Position numbers and translations under genes: made by a program. A DNA stretch of 18,597 nucleotides from NCBI GenBank assembly GCA_016714745.1, contig JADKCG010000031.1, forward strand, positions 1 to 18,597, given 5' to 3'. Within the stretch, counting starts at the first letter, position 1. Every line of letters starts with the position of its first letter. The stretch comes from Elusimicrobiota bacterium (GTDB lineage: Bacteria; Elusimicrobiota; Elusimicrobia; FEN-1173). Below the pieces are notes generated by a model. The model was not told the origin of the DNA and searched no databases. It saw only the letters and a list, made by a program, of their open reading frames with translations. Positions 1 through 8,277 of the stretch are shown here, piece after piece.

Positions 1-1
1 T

Positions 2-832
2 CTTGACTCGAACCGGGAATACTTTGGGCGCGTGCGGGCGGTGGGTGGGGTGTGGTCGGGCATTTATGCGAGCACGTATACATGGCCTAACAGTGTGGTC
101 GACCTGAAGCCGGTCGCGGCGAGCGTAGCGACGCACGCCGTGAAGTTTAATTGGGGGCATGGGAGAAACTGGGCGAATAATACGGCGTATGAGTTGGTAT
201 TGACGACGGGTGTGGGACCGGCGAGGCACGAAGTGAAGAGCCTGACGACGGGTATGGGTGTGACGGATCATGAGTTTGGGGCGGGAGAGGGGGTTGTGTG
301 GGCGAACGAGGAATACACGGTGAGCGTGAAGGTTGTGTCGGCGGACGGGAATCCGTCCCACAATTCTGGTGAAGTGACGTCGTCGACGTGGACGGCGATC
401 CTTCAACCCCAAGATCTACGCGTTATCACTGAAACCACTGACAATATGACTGTGGGTTGGTTTGACACAAAGCCCGTAGTCAGTCAAACGATCGCGAACA
501 GCCCCAATACAGAATATGAGGTTTTTCGCGTTGATGGGGCATCTATCTCCCTCGGTCGGATTAAACAGCCTGTTACAAATGAGTTTTTGATCGGCAGTTT
601 GACTCCAAATAAATTGTTCGGTGTGCAAGTGAAAGCCCTTTCTAACGTGGGCAATCTTTGGCTCCCTGTTCAGGCGTCAACCCAAGGGGTGACTCGAGCG
701 ATGGTGCCGAACCCGGGTTTGTTTCGGTTGTATACGACGTCAGCAACGTTGAACTGGGACGTGAATACAAATCCCGTGGGGACCGGTTACAGGGTGGAGA
801 TGGATGTCAAAATACGTTTGATTCGCCATTAA
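2..832 (+). CDS. Giant fibronectin type III repeat surface protein, fragment 1 (left end missing)
   Basis: The frame is open to the left edge, so this is the interior of a larger gene. It encodes the tail of one Fn3 domain (ending in RVRAVGG), then two full beta-sandwich domains starting near nt 80 (WPNSVV) and nt 402, and the start of a third near nt 690. Typical Fn3 marks are the early W in FNWGHG and the L-x-P-N-x-x-x-x-V-x-V strand near each domain end. Such repeats usually build extracellular stalks or adhesins. The frame stops at TAA 830-832, but the Fn3 sequence continues in frame 1 at about 808-843 (QNTFDSPLKKTG) and then returns to this frame, so the stop looks like the product of one lost base near 803-808 compensated by one extra base near 841-848. 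GTG at 32 is not a credible start because coding is open upstream of it. Confidence 0.8.
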   Translation, partial: LDSNREYFGRVRAVGGVWSGIYASTYTWPNSVVDLKPVAASVATHAVKFNWGHGRNWANNTAYELVLTTGVGPARHEVKSLTTGMGVTDHEFGAGEGVVWANEEYTVSVKVVSADGNPSHNSGEVTSSTWTAILQPQDLRVITETTDNMTVGWFDTKPVVSQTIANSPNTEYEVFRVDGASISLGRIKQPVTNEFLIGSLTPNKLFGVQVKALSNVGNLWLPVQASTQGVTRAMVPNPGLFRLYTTSATLNWDVNTNPVGTGYRVEMDVKIRLIRH

Positions 833-2706
833 AAAAGACTGGTCGGGATAATCACAACTGGAGAAATAAATAATCTGGCCTCAAACGCGACTTACTACGC
901 CCGTGTTTTAGCCATCAATAGCGCAAACAAAGAGACGGCTTGGGCCGATTATTCCCTGGCGGCAACGGATGTGGCGGTCCCGCTCATCACAAACTTTGCC
1001 TTGTTCACCAGCTCCGGCGAAGTGACGTGGAACCCAAATGGGAATTTTGACGGCACGCGATATAAAGTGGTGGTGTCGACAAACGCGTTGTTCACTTATC
1101 CCATAGTGTATGAGGACGTTCCCTTGCAAGAACCGGGGGAATCGATGTCGAAGTCCTATAAATTTGTCGGTTTGACGCCGAACCTGCCGTATTTTGTTCG
1201 GGTCGACGCTCACGGGCATAATGCTAAGGTGATTGCTTCGAACGTTCCCGCAGAGAGGGAGACAATCCCGGCGGACGTGGTGTCATTGTCGTTTGTCCCC
1301 ACGGGGGATAAAAGCAGGGAATTGATTTTGACTTGGGACAAGAAGGACAATTCGGATCGCACGAAATACGTTGTTGGAATCTCTTCGGATGCGGGAACCA
1401 GTTGGAAAGAAACAAGAACGGGGGCCAATGTTTCGACGTTCGTGTTTGGGGGCCTTCAATCAAACCACATGTATCGGGCACGGGTTCAGGCCGTGAACGG
1501 CAACCTATCGAATGAGCTGTCAACCTATTCCTGGCCGTCGACGCCCGAACAGGTGAGATCCGTGGCACTGCCGTTCGCAGACGCAACCCATCAGCTGAAA
1601 TTTGAATGGGACCACGGCAACAACGTTCCGACGACGGCCTATGCCGTGACGTTGTCAACGGGCGAGGGCATTGAAAAACATGTTATTCGTGATCAGGTGC
1701 CCACAAATGCGGGCGTCAAATCCATTTTATTTGATGAAACCGACGGAGTGGTTTGGGCGAACCAAAAGTATAGCGTCGAGGTGCAAGCTCAATCTTCTTT
1801 CGATGCGGGATTGTATAGCGGGTCTCTTTCCACCACCGCTTTCACGGCGCCCTTGGCCGCAGAGAACTTTGGGACATTGGCGGTGACCTCAACCACAGTG
1901 AGCGTTCATTGGGATGCCCCAGCGGTCGGCGGGGTCGGCAACTCGCCCAATTCAACTTATCTCCTTCGGTGGCGGAGTGATGCTCAGGCTCTTCAGGGCC
2001 TTCCTTATAGTCAAGAAAGCTCTTTTCAGAAGGAATTGGATTCTTTGAATCCGAACACAACGTATTACATTGATGTGGTGACTATTCCGACCGCGGAGAG
2101 CTCCTGGGTTGGGCCGGTAGTGGCGGGCGTTTGGGCCACGGCTCCGACGAAGGCAACGTTAAACCTGGGCGGATTGATCCCCCACCCCTCCTCCATGACG
2201 GTGCAATTTAACGGGAACAATAACGGCCTGAATACACGTTATCGAGTGGACTTTCTGGATTCCAGCGCGGGCACGGTGACGTCAATTTTCACAGACCAAA
2301 CGAGATTTGTGACATCTCCCACGCTCCAACCCGCGACCCTATATAAAGTCAGTGTTCATGTATTGGGTCATTCCGGGAAATTGCATCGCCTCCGCAAAAT
2401 GAATGGGTGGACAAAACGACTCTTCCGGTCGATCCGGTGGTTGTCTCTGTGTTGAAACCCGATGGGGATGCAACGGGGCAGAAATTGACCGTGGTCTGGG
2501 AGGGCAACGGAAACGGAGGGTATGCGCGGTATGAAACGCGGGCGCCGACGGTCGACAATACGTGGAAAATGCACAACTTAGGCGTTAACACGGTCACATA
2601 TGAACGGTTTGCCGCCAACGCGTTAGTGGACATTGATATTCGCGCTTCTCTCGGGTTGGGAAGCTCCTATTTCCCCTCCGTCTCAACGCGGGTTTGGACC
2701 CGGGCG
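80..2706 (+). repeat. Multi-domain Fn3 super-repeat, period about 1455 bp
   Basis: The Fn3 domains recur in a fixed order. Domain starts near nt 80, 402 and 690 reappear near 1531, 1858 and 2147, each displaced by about 1455 bp. Shared marks are WP at the first domain start, HG-N followed by TAY and TG in the first domain, VVWAN before its last strands, NSPN-x-x-Y in the second, and a Y-R-V strand in the third. The domain before each WP also ends alike (L-x-SN-x-x-Y-x-x-RV). The copies are diverged at DNA level, so this is an old block duplication. A third WP-type domain begins near 2704. Confidence 0.6.
971..2455 (+). CDS. Fn3 repeat surface protein, fragment 2
   Basis: Same reading frame as fragment 1; it is open from 833, and the Fn3 sequence upstream of GTG 971 (for example NLASNATYYARVLA at about nt 872-913) belongs to it, so 971 is only the first possible start codon, with no Shine-Dalgarno. 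It carries about five Fn3-like domains beginning near nt 970, 1260, 1531, 1858 and 2147. The domains at 1531, 1858 and 2147 are diverged copies of those at 80, 402 and 690. The last residues (LHRLRKMNGWTKRLF to the stop) do not look like Fn3. The Fn3 sequence instead continues in frame 1 from about nt 2380 (IASPPQNEWVDKTTLP), as expected if one A was lost from an A4 run at 2378-2380. Part of the same protein as the neighbouring fragments; secreted repeat protein, exact function unknown. Confidence 0.8.
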   Translation: MAVPLITNFALFTSSGEVTWNPNGNFDGTRYKVVVSTNALFTYPIVYEDVPLQEPGESMSKSYKFVGLTPNLPYFVRVDAHGHNAKVIASNVPAERETIPADVVSLSFVPTGDKSRELILTWDKKDNSDRTKYVVGISSDAGTSWKETRTGANVSTFVFGGLQSNHMYRARVQAVNGNLSNELSTYSWPSTPEQVRSVALPFADATHQLKFEWDHGNNVPTTAYAVTLSTGEGIEKHVIRDQVPTNAGVKSILFDETDGVVWANQKYSVEVQAQSSFDAGLYSGSLSTTAFTAPLAAENFGTLAVTSTTVSVHWDAPAVGGVGNSPNSTYLLRWRSDAQALQGLPYSQESSFQKELDSLNPNTTYYIDVVTIPTAESSWVGPVVAGVWATAPTKATLNLGGLIPHPSSMTVQFNGNNNGLNTRYRVDFLDSSAGTVTSIFTDQTRFVTSPTLQPATLYKVSVHVLGHSGKLHRLRKMNGWTKRLFRSIRWLSLC

Positions 2707-3060
2707 CAATGGCCGGGAGCCCCGGGTGTTACCGTCCCTCTGTCTAACCAAAAAATGGGAATAGGGTTTCCTGCCAGCGACAATCCGGCTCCAACAGAGT
2801 ATGCGATCCGTTTAACGACGGCGGGGACGGGAACCTTGCCCGTGGCGGCGGAATACGCCAATTTGGTCGCCGGCGTTCCGGGGCAGGCGGTGTTTTCGAG
2901 CGTATCTCCCATTTGGAAAACGGTGTCGGGTTGGGCTCTCAATAATTCCGTGTTGCTTTCGAATTTGCCCCTCACCGGGGATTACAAAATTGTATTTTAC
3001 GCCCGTAACCAACAGGAAACGGTTTGCTGGTGCAACAAAGCGTCGGCGAACCGCGCTTAA
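2407..3060 (+). CDS. Fn3 repeat surface protein, fragment 3
   Basis: Frame 1 continuation of the Fn3 protein. The frame already reads sensibly from about nt 2380, before the GTG at 2407, which has no ribosome site. It encodes one Fn3-like domain (VVSVLKPDGD to about nt 2700) and one domain starting WPGAPGVTV near nt 2704, which resembles the domains beginning with WP at nt 80 and 1531. The frame ends with an unnatural tail (CWCNKASANRA). The domain continues in frame 3 as GLLVQQSVGEPRLTL, which is restored if one G is added to the ACGGTTTG stretch near 3020-3023. The fragment is therefore not an independent gene. Confidence 0.75.
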   Translation: MDKTTLPVDPVVVSVLKPDGDATGQKLTVVWEGNGNGGYARYETRAPTVDNTWKMHNLGVNTVTYERFAANALVDIDIRASLGLGSSYFPSVSTRVWTRAQWPGAPGVTVPLSNQKMGIGFPASDNPAPTEYAIRLTTAGTGTLPVAAEYANLVAGVPGQAVFSSVSPIWKTVSGWALNNSVLLSNLPLTGDYKIVFYARNQQETVCWCNKASANRA

Positions 3061-5015
3061 CTTTGGACACTGTGATGGGAACGTTCACCTCAGGGGACAG
3101 TGGGGCGGTCCCCGTCTACTACAACAAAACGGTTGTTTCGATCCGCGCGAGCAATTCGTCCCATTTCAACGTCCTTTGGACCACTTGGTCGGCCCCCATC
3201 AACGGAAATCAAATTGCCAGTTCGGATGGGTGGTCAGGTGAAATTAATGCGGTGGGGCCCTGTCTTCCGGATTCCAACGGTTTGTTTAATTCACTTTTTG
3301 ACGGTCCCATCAAAGGGTTTTGTGGCGGCGAGGGGATCTATTACCTCAATGCTGTCGGTACCGCTTTGGTCACTCAGGGGCAGGCCAAGGAGTTACTGTT
3401 GGATGCAAATTTGAATCTTATCTCCTTATCCACTGACTCTTTCCGAGTTTTCGTTGACACGACACCCCCCGTTCCCCAGAACCTGGAGGTGTATTTCTCC
3501 ACGGAGTCGGCCCTGGCGAAAAATCCGGACCAGCGGATTTCGTCGGGGACCCTGTGGGGCGACCCGGACCCCTACGTGACATGGGAAGGTCGGGACGATT
3601 TGGGGGCGATTTCCCGAAGCCCCGTGGAAGGGTGGACGGTCCTTGTCCACGGATCCCTTGGCTGGCAGCGCCCGGATCGCCGACCTGACCAAAAATCGGT
3701 TTTCCCCGAACTTCAAGGCGTCACCGAACCCAAGGACTTTTACCTTTCGGTTCGGGCTTTTGACCGGGCGGGCAACTGGACACCGGACACACATGTGCCC
3801 ATTTTTAAATATCAATACACTCCCGATCAAAGCGCGCCCCGATGGAACAAGAGCCATATTTCCATGACGGGCGTGCGATACCCTGCCACGGACGAAAAAA
3901 TTCGGTTTGCGGCGGTCGCTCCCGTGGGGAACTTCATTGACGTGGGGTTTGATGAGGATATGTTGATCCCCCGAGATTCCATTAAACTGATTCTGCATCG
4001 ATCGAGTGATGGAACAACCGTGGACCGAAAAGTGGATCTCACCCTGCCCACCACCTCCTATGTGGCGGTGACCAATGACTCTCCTTCGACGTCCCTGGTG
4101 GTGTTGCCCTTTTCGGCGACGGTGAACCTTCAGCCGGCCAGCGCCTATCGGTTCTACAGTTCGACCAAGCCCGCTCCCACGGATCGGGCGAACAACCCCC
4201 TGGACAGTTCTCTGGACATTTTGTTTTACACGGCCATGGATCCGGCCAAAAAAGCGGTGTTTGTCAGCGAGGATGGAAAAGTGAGTGTGGACGTTCCCGC
4301 TTATGCCCTGGGGAACGATCCTGTGGGCATGGCCATCAATGATCGGCCGGAAAAAGTGTCGGTGGCGGGGTCCCCCGCTTTGCCTCGGTTGGTGGACGAA
4401 GCCACCTCCGCCATGGGTCGCCAAACGGGCGGGGCCTACAAAAGGCTGTTATCCATTAAAGAGCTGACGGTGTTTGATACAAAGGGAAAAATGCGTTCCG
4501 CTTCTTTTTCCGGCGATGTTCGACTTGGTTTCGATGTTAAAGACGACCTGTCGTCCCAGAACGGGGAGTCCTACATAAAAGGAACGTCGATCCGAGCGAA
4601 AGATCTGGTGCTCTATGAGCTCGACGAACGGACAGGGGTTTGGAACAAAATGGCGGACAGCTGGGTGGACGAGGGGGCCGGTTCGGTTTCTGCCCCGCTT
4701 CGTCACAGCGGAACCTACGCGCTGGGCGGATCGCCGAACTATGATTTGTCCGGGGCGCACCCGTACCCAGTGCCTTTCCGCTCTTCCCGGGACTCTCACG
4801 GCATCACCTTCACGGGGTTGTCGAGTTTCGGGAATATTAAAATCCTGACTCTTGATGGTCGGCTGGTAAAAACCCTTTCGTTTAATGGAGATTCTTCTGT
4901 CGCGTGGGACCCTGTCGAGTCTGACAGCGGGGACCCGGTGGGCTCGGACGTTTACCTCTATTTCATTGAGAACGACAAAGAGCGGGTTGTCGGAAAGTTG
5001 ATGGTGATCCGATGA
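3024..5015 (+). CDS. Fn3/Ig surface protein, fragment 4 with FlgD/T9SS-type C-terminal domain
   Basis: This is the C-terminal part of the broken giant protein; the TTG at 3024 lies inside a domain and is not a true start. After a divergent segment it shows an Ig-like region from DTTPPVPQNL (about residue 147), with AFDRAGNWTPD closing that unit, and an SbsA/Big_5-like domain from DQSAPRWNK with FIDVGFDEDM. Residues 579-663 form a compact terminal domain with PYPVPF, ITFTGL, KILTLDGRLVKTL, VAWDP, VYLYFI and GKLMVIR. That pattern matches the FlgD-Ig/type A C-terminal sorting domain found on type IX secretion substrates and many FCB-type surface proteins. The stop TGA overlaps the ATG of the PorV-like gene (ATGA at 5012-5015). 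By family knowledge the last domain mediates export or cell-surface attachment; in this organism that is inference. Confidence 0.8.
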   Translation: MLVQQSVGEPRLTLDTVMGTFTSGDSGAVPVYYNKTVVSIRASNSSHFNVLWTTWSAPINGNQIASSDGWSGEINAVGPCLPDSNGLFNSLFDGPIKGFCGGEGIYYLNAVGTALVTQGQAKELLLDANLNLISLSTDSFRVFVDTTPPVPQNLEVYFSTESALAKNPDQRISSGTLWGDPDPYVTWEGRDDLGAISRSPVEGWTVLVHGSLGWQRPDRRPDQKSVFPELQGVTEPKDFYLSVRAFDRAGNWTPDTHVPIFKYQYTPDQSAPRWNKSHISMTGVRYPATDEKIRFAAVAPVGNFIDVGFDEDMLIPRDSIKLILHRSSDGTTVDRKVDLTLPTTSYVAVTNDSPSTSLVVLPFSATVNLQPASAYRFYSSTKPAPTDRANNPLDSSLDILFYTAMDPAKKAVFVSEDGKVSVDVPAYALGNDPVGMAINDRPEKVSVAGSPALPRLVDEATSAMGRQTGGAYKRLLSIKELTVFDTKGKMRSASFSGDVRLGFDVKDDLSSQNGESYIKGTSIRAKDLVLYELDERTGVWNKMADSWVDEGAGSVSAPLRHSGTYALGGSPNYDLSGAHPYPVPFRSSRDSHGITFTGLSSFGNIKILTLDGRLVKTLSFNGDSSVAWDPVESDSGDPVGSDVYLYFIENDKERVVGKLMVIR

Positions 5016-6967
5016 GCCGTCGGCGTTTCATCGGGATCTTCTTTGGCGTGTGTGTTGTCTCCGCGTCCGTGTGGGCAAAATCTTCCGGGAACTCTACGGC
5101 CAACTTCTTGAAAATGGGGGTCGGCGGTCGCGGCGTGGCCATGGGGGAGGCTCAGACCGCCGCGGTCTCGGACGCCACGGGGTTGTATTGGAACCCCGCG
5201 GGGTTGGGCGGCCTGACGCAAAAAGAAATTATGTTTATGCACAGCAATGCCTTGGAGGGGGTGACCCAAGATGTTTTATACTATGCCCGCCCCACGGAAT
5301 TGTGGGGGGTTTGGGGGGTGGGCGGGACTTTATTGAAAGTCGACGGTATCAAAGGCTACGATGGGCAGAATGTGGAAACGGGTGATGTCGGAGCTTCCGA
5401 CTCTCTTCTGACCCTGGGGTGGGCCAAACCCTGGGATAATTTGGCTTGGTTTCCAGGCCTTCAGACAGGGGTCAATCTAAAAATATTGAAAAAATCTTTG
5501 GACACAGATTCGGCCGTAGGCTACATGACGGACCTGGGCGTGGTGTATAACGCGCAATCGGAATGGAACCAGGGCCTCAGGACAGGTGTCGTTTTACAAA
5601 ACCTGGGCACTGGACTGGATTTTAACGGGGATAAATCGCCGTTTCCGTCCATGTTAAAGGTGGGCGTCGCCTATTCGATGTTTGGAAACAACATGACGGC
5701 GTCGGGTGATATGGTTCTGCCCCAGGATGGAAACCCCTATCTCAACGCGGGGGCTGAGTATTGGATCTGGGACATCCTGGCTTTCCGTATGGGGTATAAA
5801 GGCAACAACGATTTGGATTCTGGGATTACCTACGGGTTCGGTATCGGCAACGAACGGTTGCACCTGGATTACGGGTTCGTGCCTTTCGGCCCTTTCGGCG
5901 ACAGCCACCGGGTCAGTCTCAGCTTGCGGTTTGGAGAATCTTACCGCCAAGTTCAGGTGGTCTCCCAAGTGGATATTGCCTACAAACGCGCTCTGGCCCG
6001 TTATGCTCAAGGATACCTGGTCGAGGCTTTCATGCAGGCCAATCAAATTTTGGCCGTTGCCCCCTGGCACCGTCCCGCTAAACTGTTGGCCAAGAGGATT
6101 GAGGCCGAATTCAAACACATGGAAAGCGGCGCCCAAAAGGAACAACTCCAAGCGCAGGTGGATGACCATTTCGCCCGAGGAGAACAGTTTTTTCAGGTGG
6201 ATGACCTTCTGCGCGCCCGGCGGGAATTTCAGGCCATCTTGGCTCTTCAGCCGGACCACATGGGGGCGAAAACCTATTTGAACCGTATCGACGAACGGTT
6301 CCAAAGCCTGACGGAAAAATTCTACGACATGGCGATCCAGGCCTATGCGGTTCAAGATTTCGCTCAGGCGGGGGAACTCATCGACAAGGTGTTGAAACTG
6401 AACCCGGATCATGCGGAAGCCCGCGAACTGAAAGATCGGGTGGACCAAGTTCTTAAACAGGCGGCTGCTTTTGCCGATAAAACGGCCCGGGACAATCAAA
6501 TAGAACCGTTGATGCAAAGCGGACGGGAACTTTACGAACAAAAAAAGTATGAGGAAGCGTTGTCTCGGTTTATTGAGATTTTGAAGCTGGATACGCAACA
6601 CGCGGAAGCCTTGCGCTTGCGGGACCTTTGCAAAGAACAGGTGTCAAAAGAGGCGTACAACGCGGGGTTGCGCGCCGCGCGGGACGGCGATATGCAGGGG
6701 GCCGCTTTGTTCGCTCAGAAAGCGCTAAAATTTAAGCCCGATTATCCTGAGGCGCGTGACCTCTTGAACACCGTGGGCCAGAAAAAAAAGGTGGTGGACG
6801 AATCCAAGTCCAAGGAACTCTATAGAGATTCCCTGGACGCGTTCTTGGCGGGAGATCCGCAAAAGGCGTTTGAGTTGGCCGTTAAGGCTTTGGAATTGGA
6901 CCCCAACAACGTGGAAGCCCAACGCATGCGCGACCGATTGGCCCATCGAGGGAATGTGACACCATGA
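5012..6967 (+). CDS. PorV/PorQ-family outer-membrane protein fused to six TPR repeats
   Basis: Residues 1-22 are a signal peptide (MSRRRF, then a hydrophobic stretch, ending VWA). Mature sequence opens with the family hallmark NFLKMGVGGRGVAMGEA followed by AAVSDATGLYWNPAGLGGL, and repeated short beta strands continue to about residue 308 (SLSLRFGES), as in PorV/PorQ/UPF0164-type 14-strand barrels. Residues about 315-645 form six TPR units (for example VLKLNPDHAEAREL and ALELDPNNVEAQRM). Family members are usually barrel-only, so the TPR half makes this an unusually long fusion (651 aa). In type IX secretion PorV shuttles substrates carrying C-terminal domains; here it directly follows a gene encoding such a domain. 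The start ATG overlaps the previous stop by 4 bases, and its own stop overlaps the next start in the same way. TPRs should lie in the periplasm and bind partners (inference). Confidence 0.85.
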   Translation: MSRRRFIGIFFGVCVVSASVWAKSSGNSTANFLKMGVGGRGVAMGEAQTAAVSDATGLYWNPAGLGGLTQKEIMFMHSNALEGVTQDVLYYARPTELWGVWGVGGTLLKVDGIKGYDGQNVETGDVGASDSLLTLGWAKPWDNLAWFPGLQTGVNLKILKKSLDTDSAVGYMTDLGVVYNAQSEWNQGLRTGVVLQNLGTGLDFNGDKSPFPSMLKVGVAYSMFGNNMTASGDMVLPQDGNPYLNAGAEYWIWDILAFRMGYKGNNDLDSGITYGFGIGNERLHLDYGFVPFGPFGDSHRVSLSLRFGESYRQVQVVSQVDIAYKRALARYAQGYLVEAFMQANQILAVAPWHRPAKLLAKRIEAEFKHMESGAQKEQLQAQVDDHFARGEQFFQVDDLLRARREFQAILALQPDHMGAKTYLNRIDERFQSLTEKFYDMAIQAYAVQDFAQAGELIDKVLKLNPDHAEARELKDRVDQVLKQAAAFADKTARDNQIEPLMQSGRELYEQKKYEEALSRFIEILKLDTQHAEALRLRDLCKEQVSKEAYNAGLRAARDGDMQGAALFAQKALKFKPDYPEARDLLNTVGQKKKVVDESKSKELYRDSLDAFLAGDPQKAFELAVKALELDPNNVEAQRMRDRLAHRGNVTP

Positions 6968-8277
6968 TTTCCCGCTCGGTGGTTGACAGAACGCGCAAAT
7001 TTATGGAAATTCGACATAGAATGGCCAGCATATTTTTTCCCATTTTCTTTGCCACGGTCCTAGGTCTTTCGTTGCCTCTGCGAGCGGATTCTCCTGTGGA
7101 AGTGCTCCAAAGTGCCTTGGATGCCTATTTCAACGGGCGTTACGATGAATCGGTCCACTTTTTTGAGCAACTCTTGGAGATGGACCCGAAAAACGTAAAA
7201 GCCAAGCAAGGCTTAAAAAACGCCCAACGGAAATGGGACGAACAGGTTCTGCGAGACCGTGAACAGGAACGGAAGGCCCTTTACGTCGCCCAAGGCTATC
7301 TTGCCAAAGGAAAAGTCGTGGAAGCGTTTGATCGGTGTCGAGAGATTTTGGCTCGGGCGCCGAATCTCCCGGAGGCGCAGGAACTTATAACGAAAGTGCG
7401 GGGGAAAGCTGAGAAATCTTTGCGAAAGGCCAAACCCGAATCAAGCGCTTACTATGAGGCCCAGGGCGATTTGGCCTACATGGAGGGGGATTGGTTCAAA
7501 GCGGCGGATTCTTGGGAAAAAGTGTTGGTTTTCAATAAAGACCGTTTGGACCTGATGCAACGGCTGGAGGATACGAAAAAAAAACTGGCGGAACGCCAGC
7601 GGGAAGAGCGGATTCAGGTCATGTTGGACCTGGCTCGGGCGAACTCTCAGCGGGGGCTCTTCAGTGATGCCGTCAAGGTGTTGGGAGAGGTTCTGCAATT
7701 GGATCCAACGAACGCTGAGGCGCGCCAGTTGCTGAACGAAGCGCGCCGTTCGGCGGCCCAGCAGGCTCAAGCGAAAAAGGATGGCCAAGTTCAAGAGATC
7801 AACCAGAAAGCCATGGACGCGTTTTCTCTTGGCCATCGAAAAGACGCTTTGGCGCTGTTTCACCAAGTTTTAAAGATCGACCCGGACAACCGTTTGGCGG
7901 GCGAATATCGAGACCGGATACTGGGTTTGGATCCGACCCTTTTGGATGAGCCCGCTCCGAGGCGGTCGGGGGGAGCCGCTGATTTAGCGAGCGCCACAAC
8001 GCTCATTCAAGCGGAAAAATTTATTGAAGCCATTGAGATTGTGGAACGGGTGTTGGCCCAAAACCCAAACGATTTAAAAGCGCAAAATCTTTTGGATGAG
8101 GCGCGGGCGCGCCAGCGGGAACTCGTGGAACAGTCCTACCGCGAAGCGCTCACCGCCTATTCGCGGGGAGACCGAGAGGAATGCCTGCGAAAGCTTCAAG
8201 ACTGTCGAAAAATTGATCCGGATTTCTCCCGGGCGAAACAGGCTTTAATTAAAATTATGCAAGAGGGAAATGAATGA
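6964..8277 (+). CDS. Exported TPR-repeat protein
   Basis: 437 aa with seven recognisable TPR units across residues about 45-430 (for example FFEQLLEMDPKNVKAK, VLGEVLQLDPTNAEAR, FHQVLKIDPDN, VERVLAQNPNDLKAQ). The N-terminus has a basic stretch and then the hydrophobic ASIFFPIFFATVLGLSLPL ending LRADS, so it is probably a signal peptide for the periplasm. The ATG at 6964 is chosen because it overlaps the upstream stop (ATGA) and has GAGGGA about 10 bases ahead. ATGs at 7003 and 7021 would give a shorter, more normal signal peptide but have weaker ribosome sites. The repeats resemble those at the end of the preceding gene, suggesting that one arose by duplication from the other. Likely a scaffold between the outer-membrane and transporter parts of this operon; no enzymatic motif is visible. 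Confidence 0.8.
   Translation: MISRSVVDRTRKFMEIRHRMASIFFPIFFATVLGLSLPLRADSPVEVLQSALDAYFNGRYDESVHFFEQLLEMDPKNVKAKQGLKNAQRKWDEQVLRDREQERKALYVAQGYLAKGKVVEAFDRCREILARAPNLPEAQELITKVRGKAEKSLRKAKPESSAYYEAQGDLAYMEGDWFKAADSWEKVLVFNKDRLDLMQRLEDTKKKLAERQREERIQVMLDLARANSQRGLFSDAVKVLGEVLQLDPTNAEARQLLNEARRSAAQQAQAKKDGQVQEINQKAMDAFSLGHRKDALALFHQVLKIDPDNRLAGEYRDRILGLDPTLLDEPAPRRSGGAADLASATTLIQAEKFIEAIEIVERVLAQNPNDLKAQNLLDEARARQRELVEQSYREALTAYSRGDREECLRKLQDCRKIDPDFSRAKQALIKIMQEGNE

Noticed and set aside
658..873. 71-aa ORF in frame 1 as a separate gene
   Set aside because: Only its segment 808-843 is meaningful, and that belongs to the Fn3 protein between two compensating indels.
3426..4424. 332-aa antisense open frame opposite the Fn3 C-terminal part
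   Set aside because: His/Gly/Arg-rich, low-complexity translation without a ribosome site, opposite a well-supported gene.
5654..6601. 315-aa antisense open frame opposite PorV-TPR
   Set aside because: Shadow of the TPR-coding strand; no recognisable fold or start.
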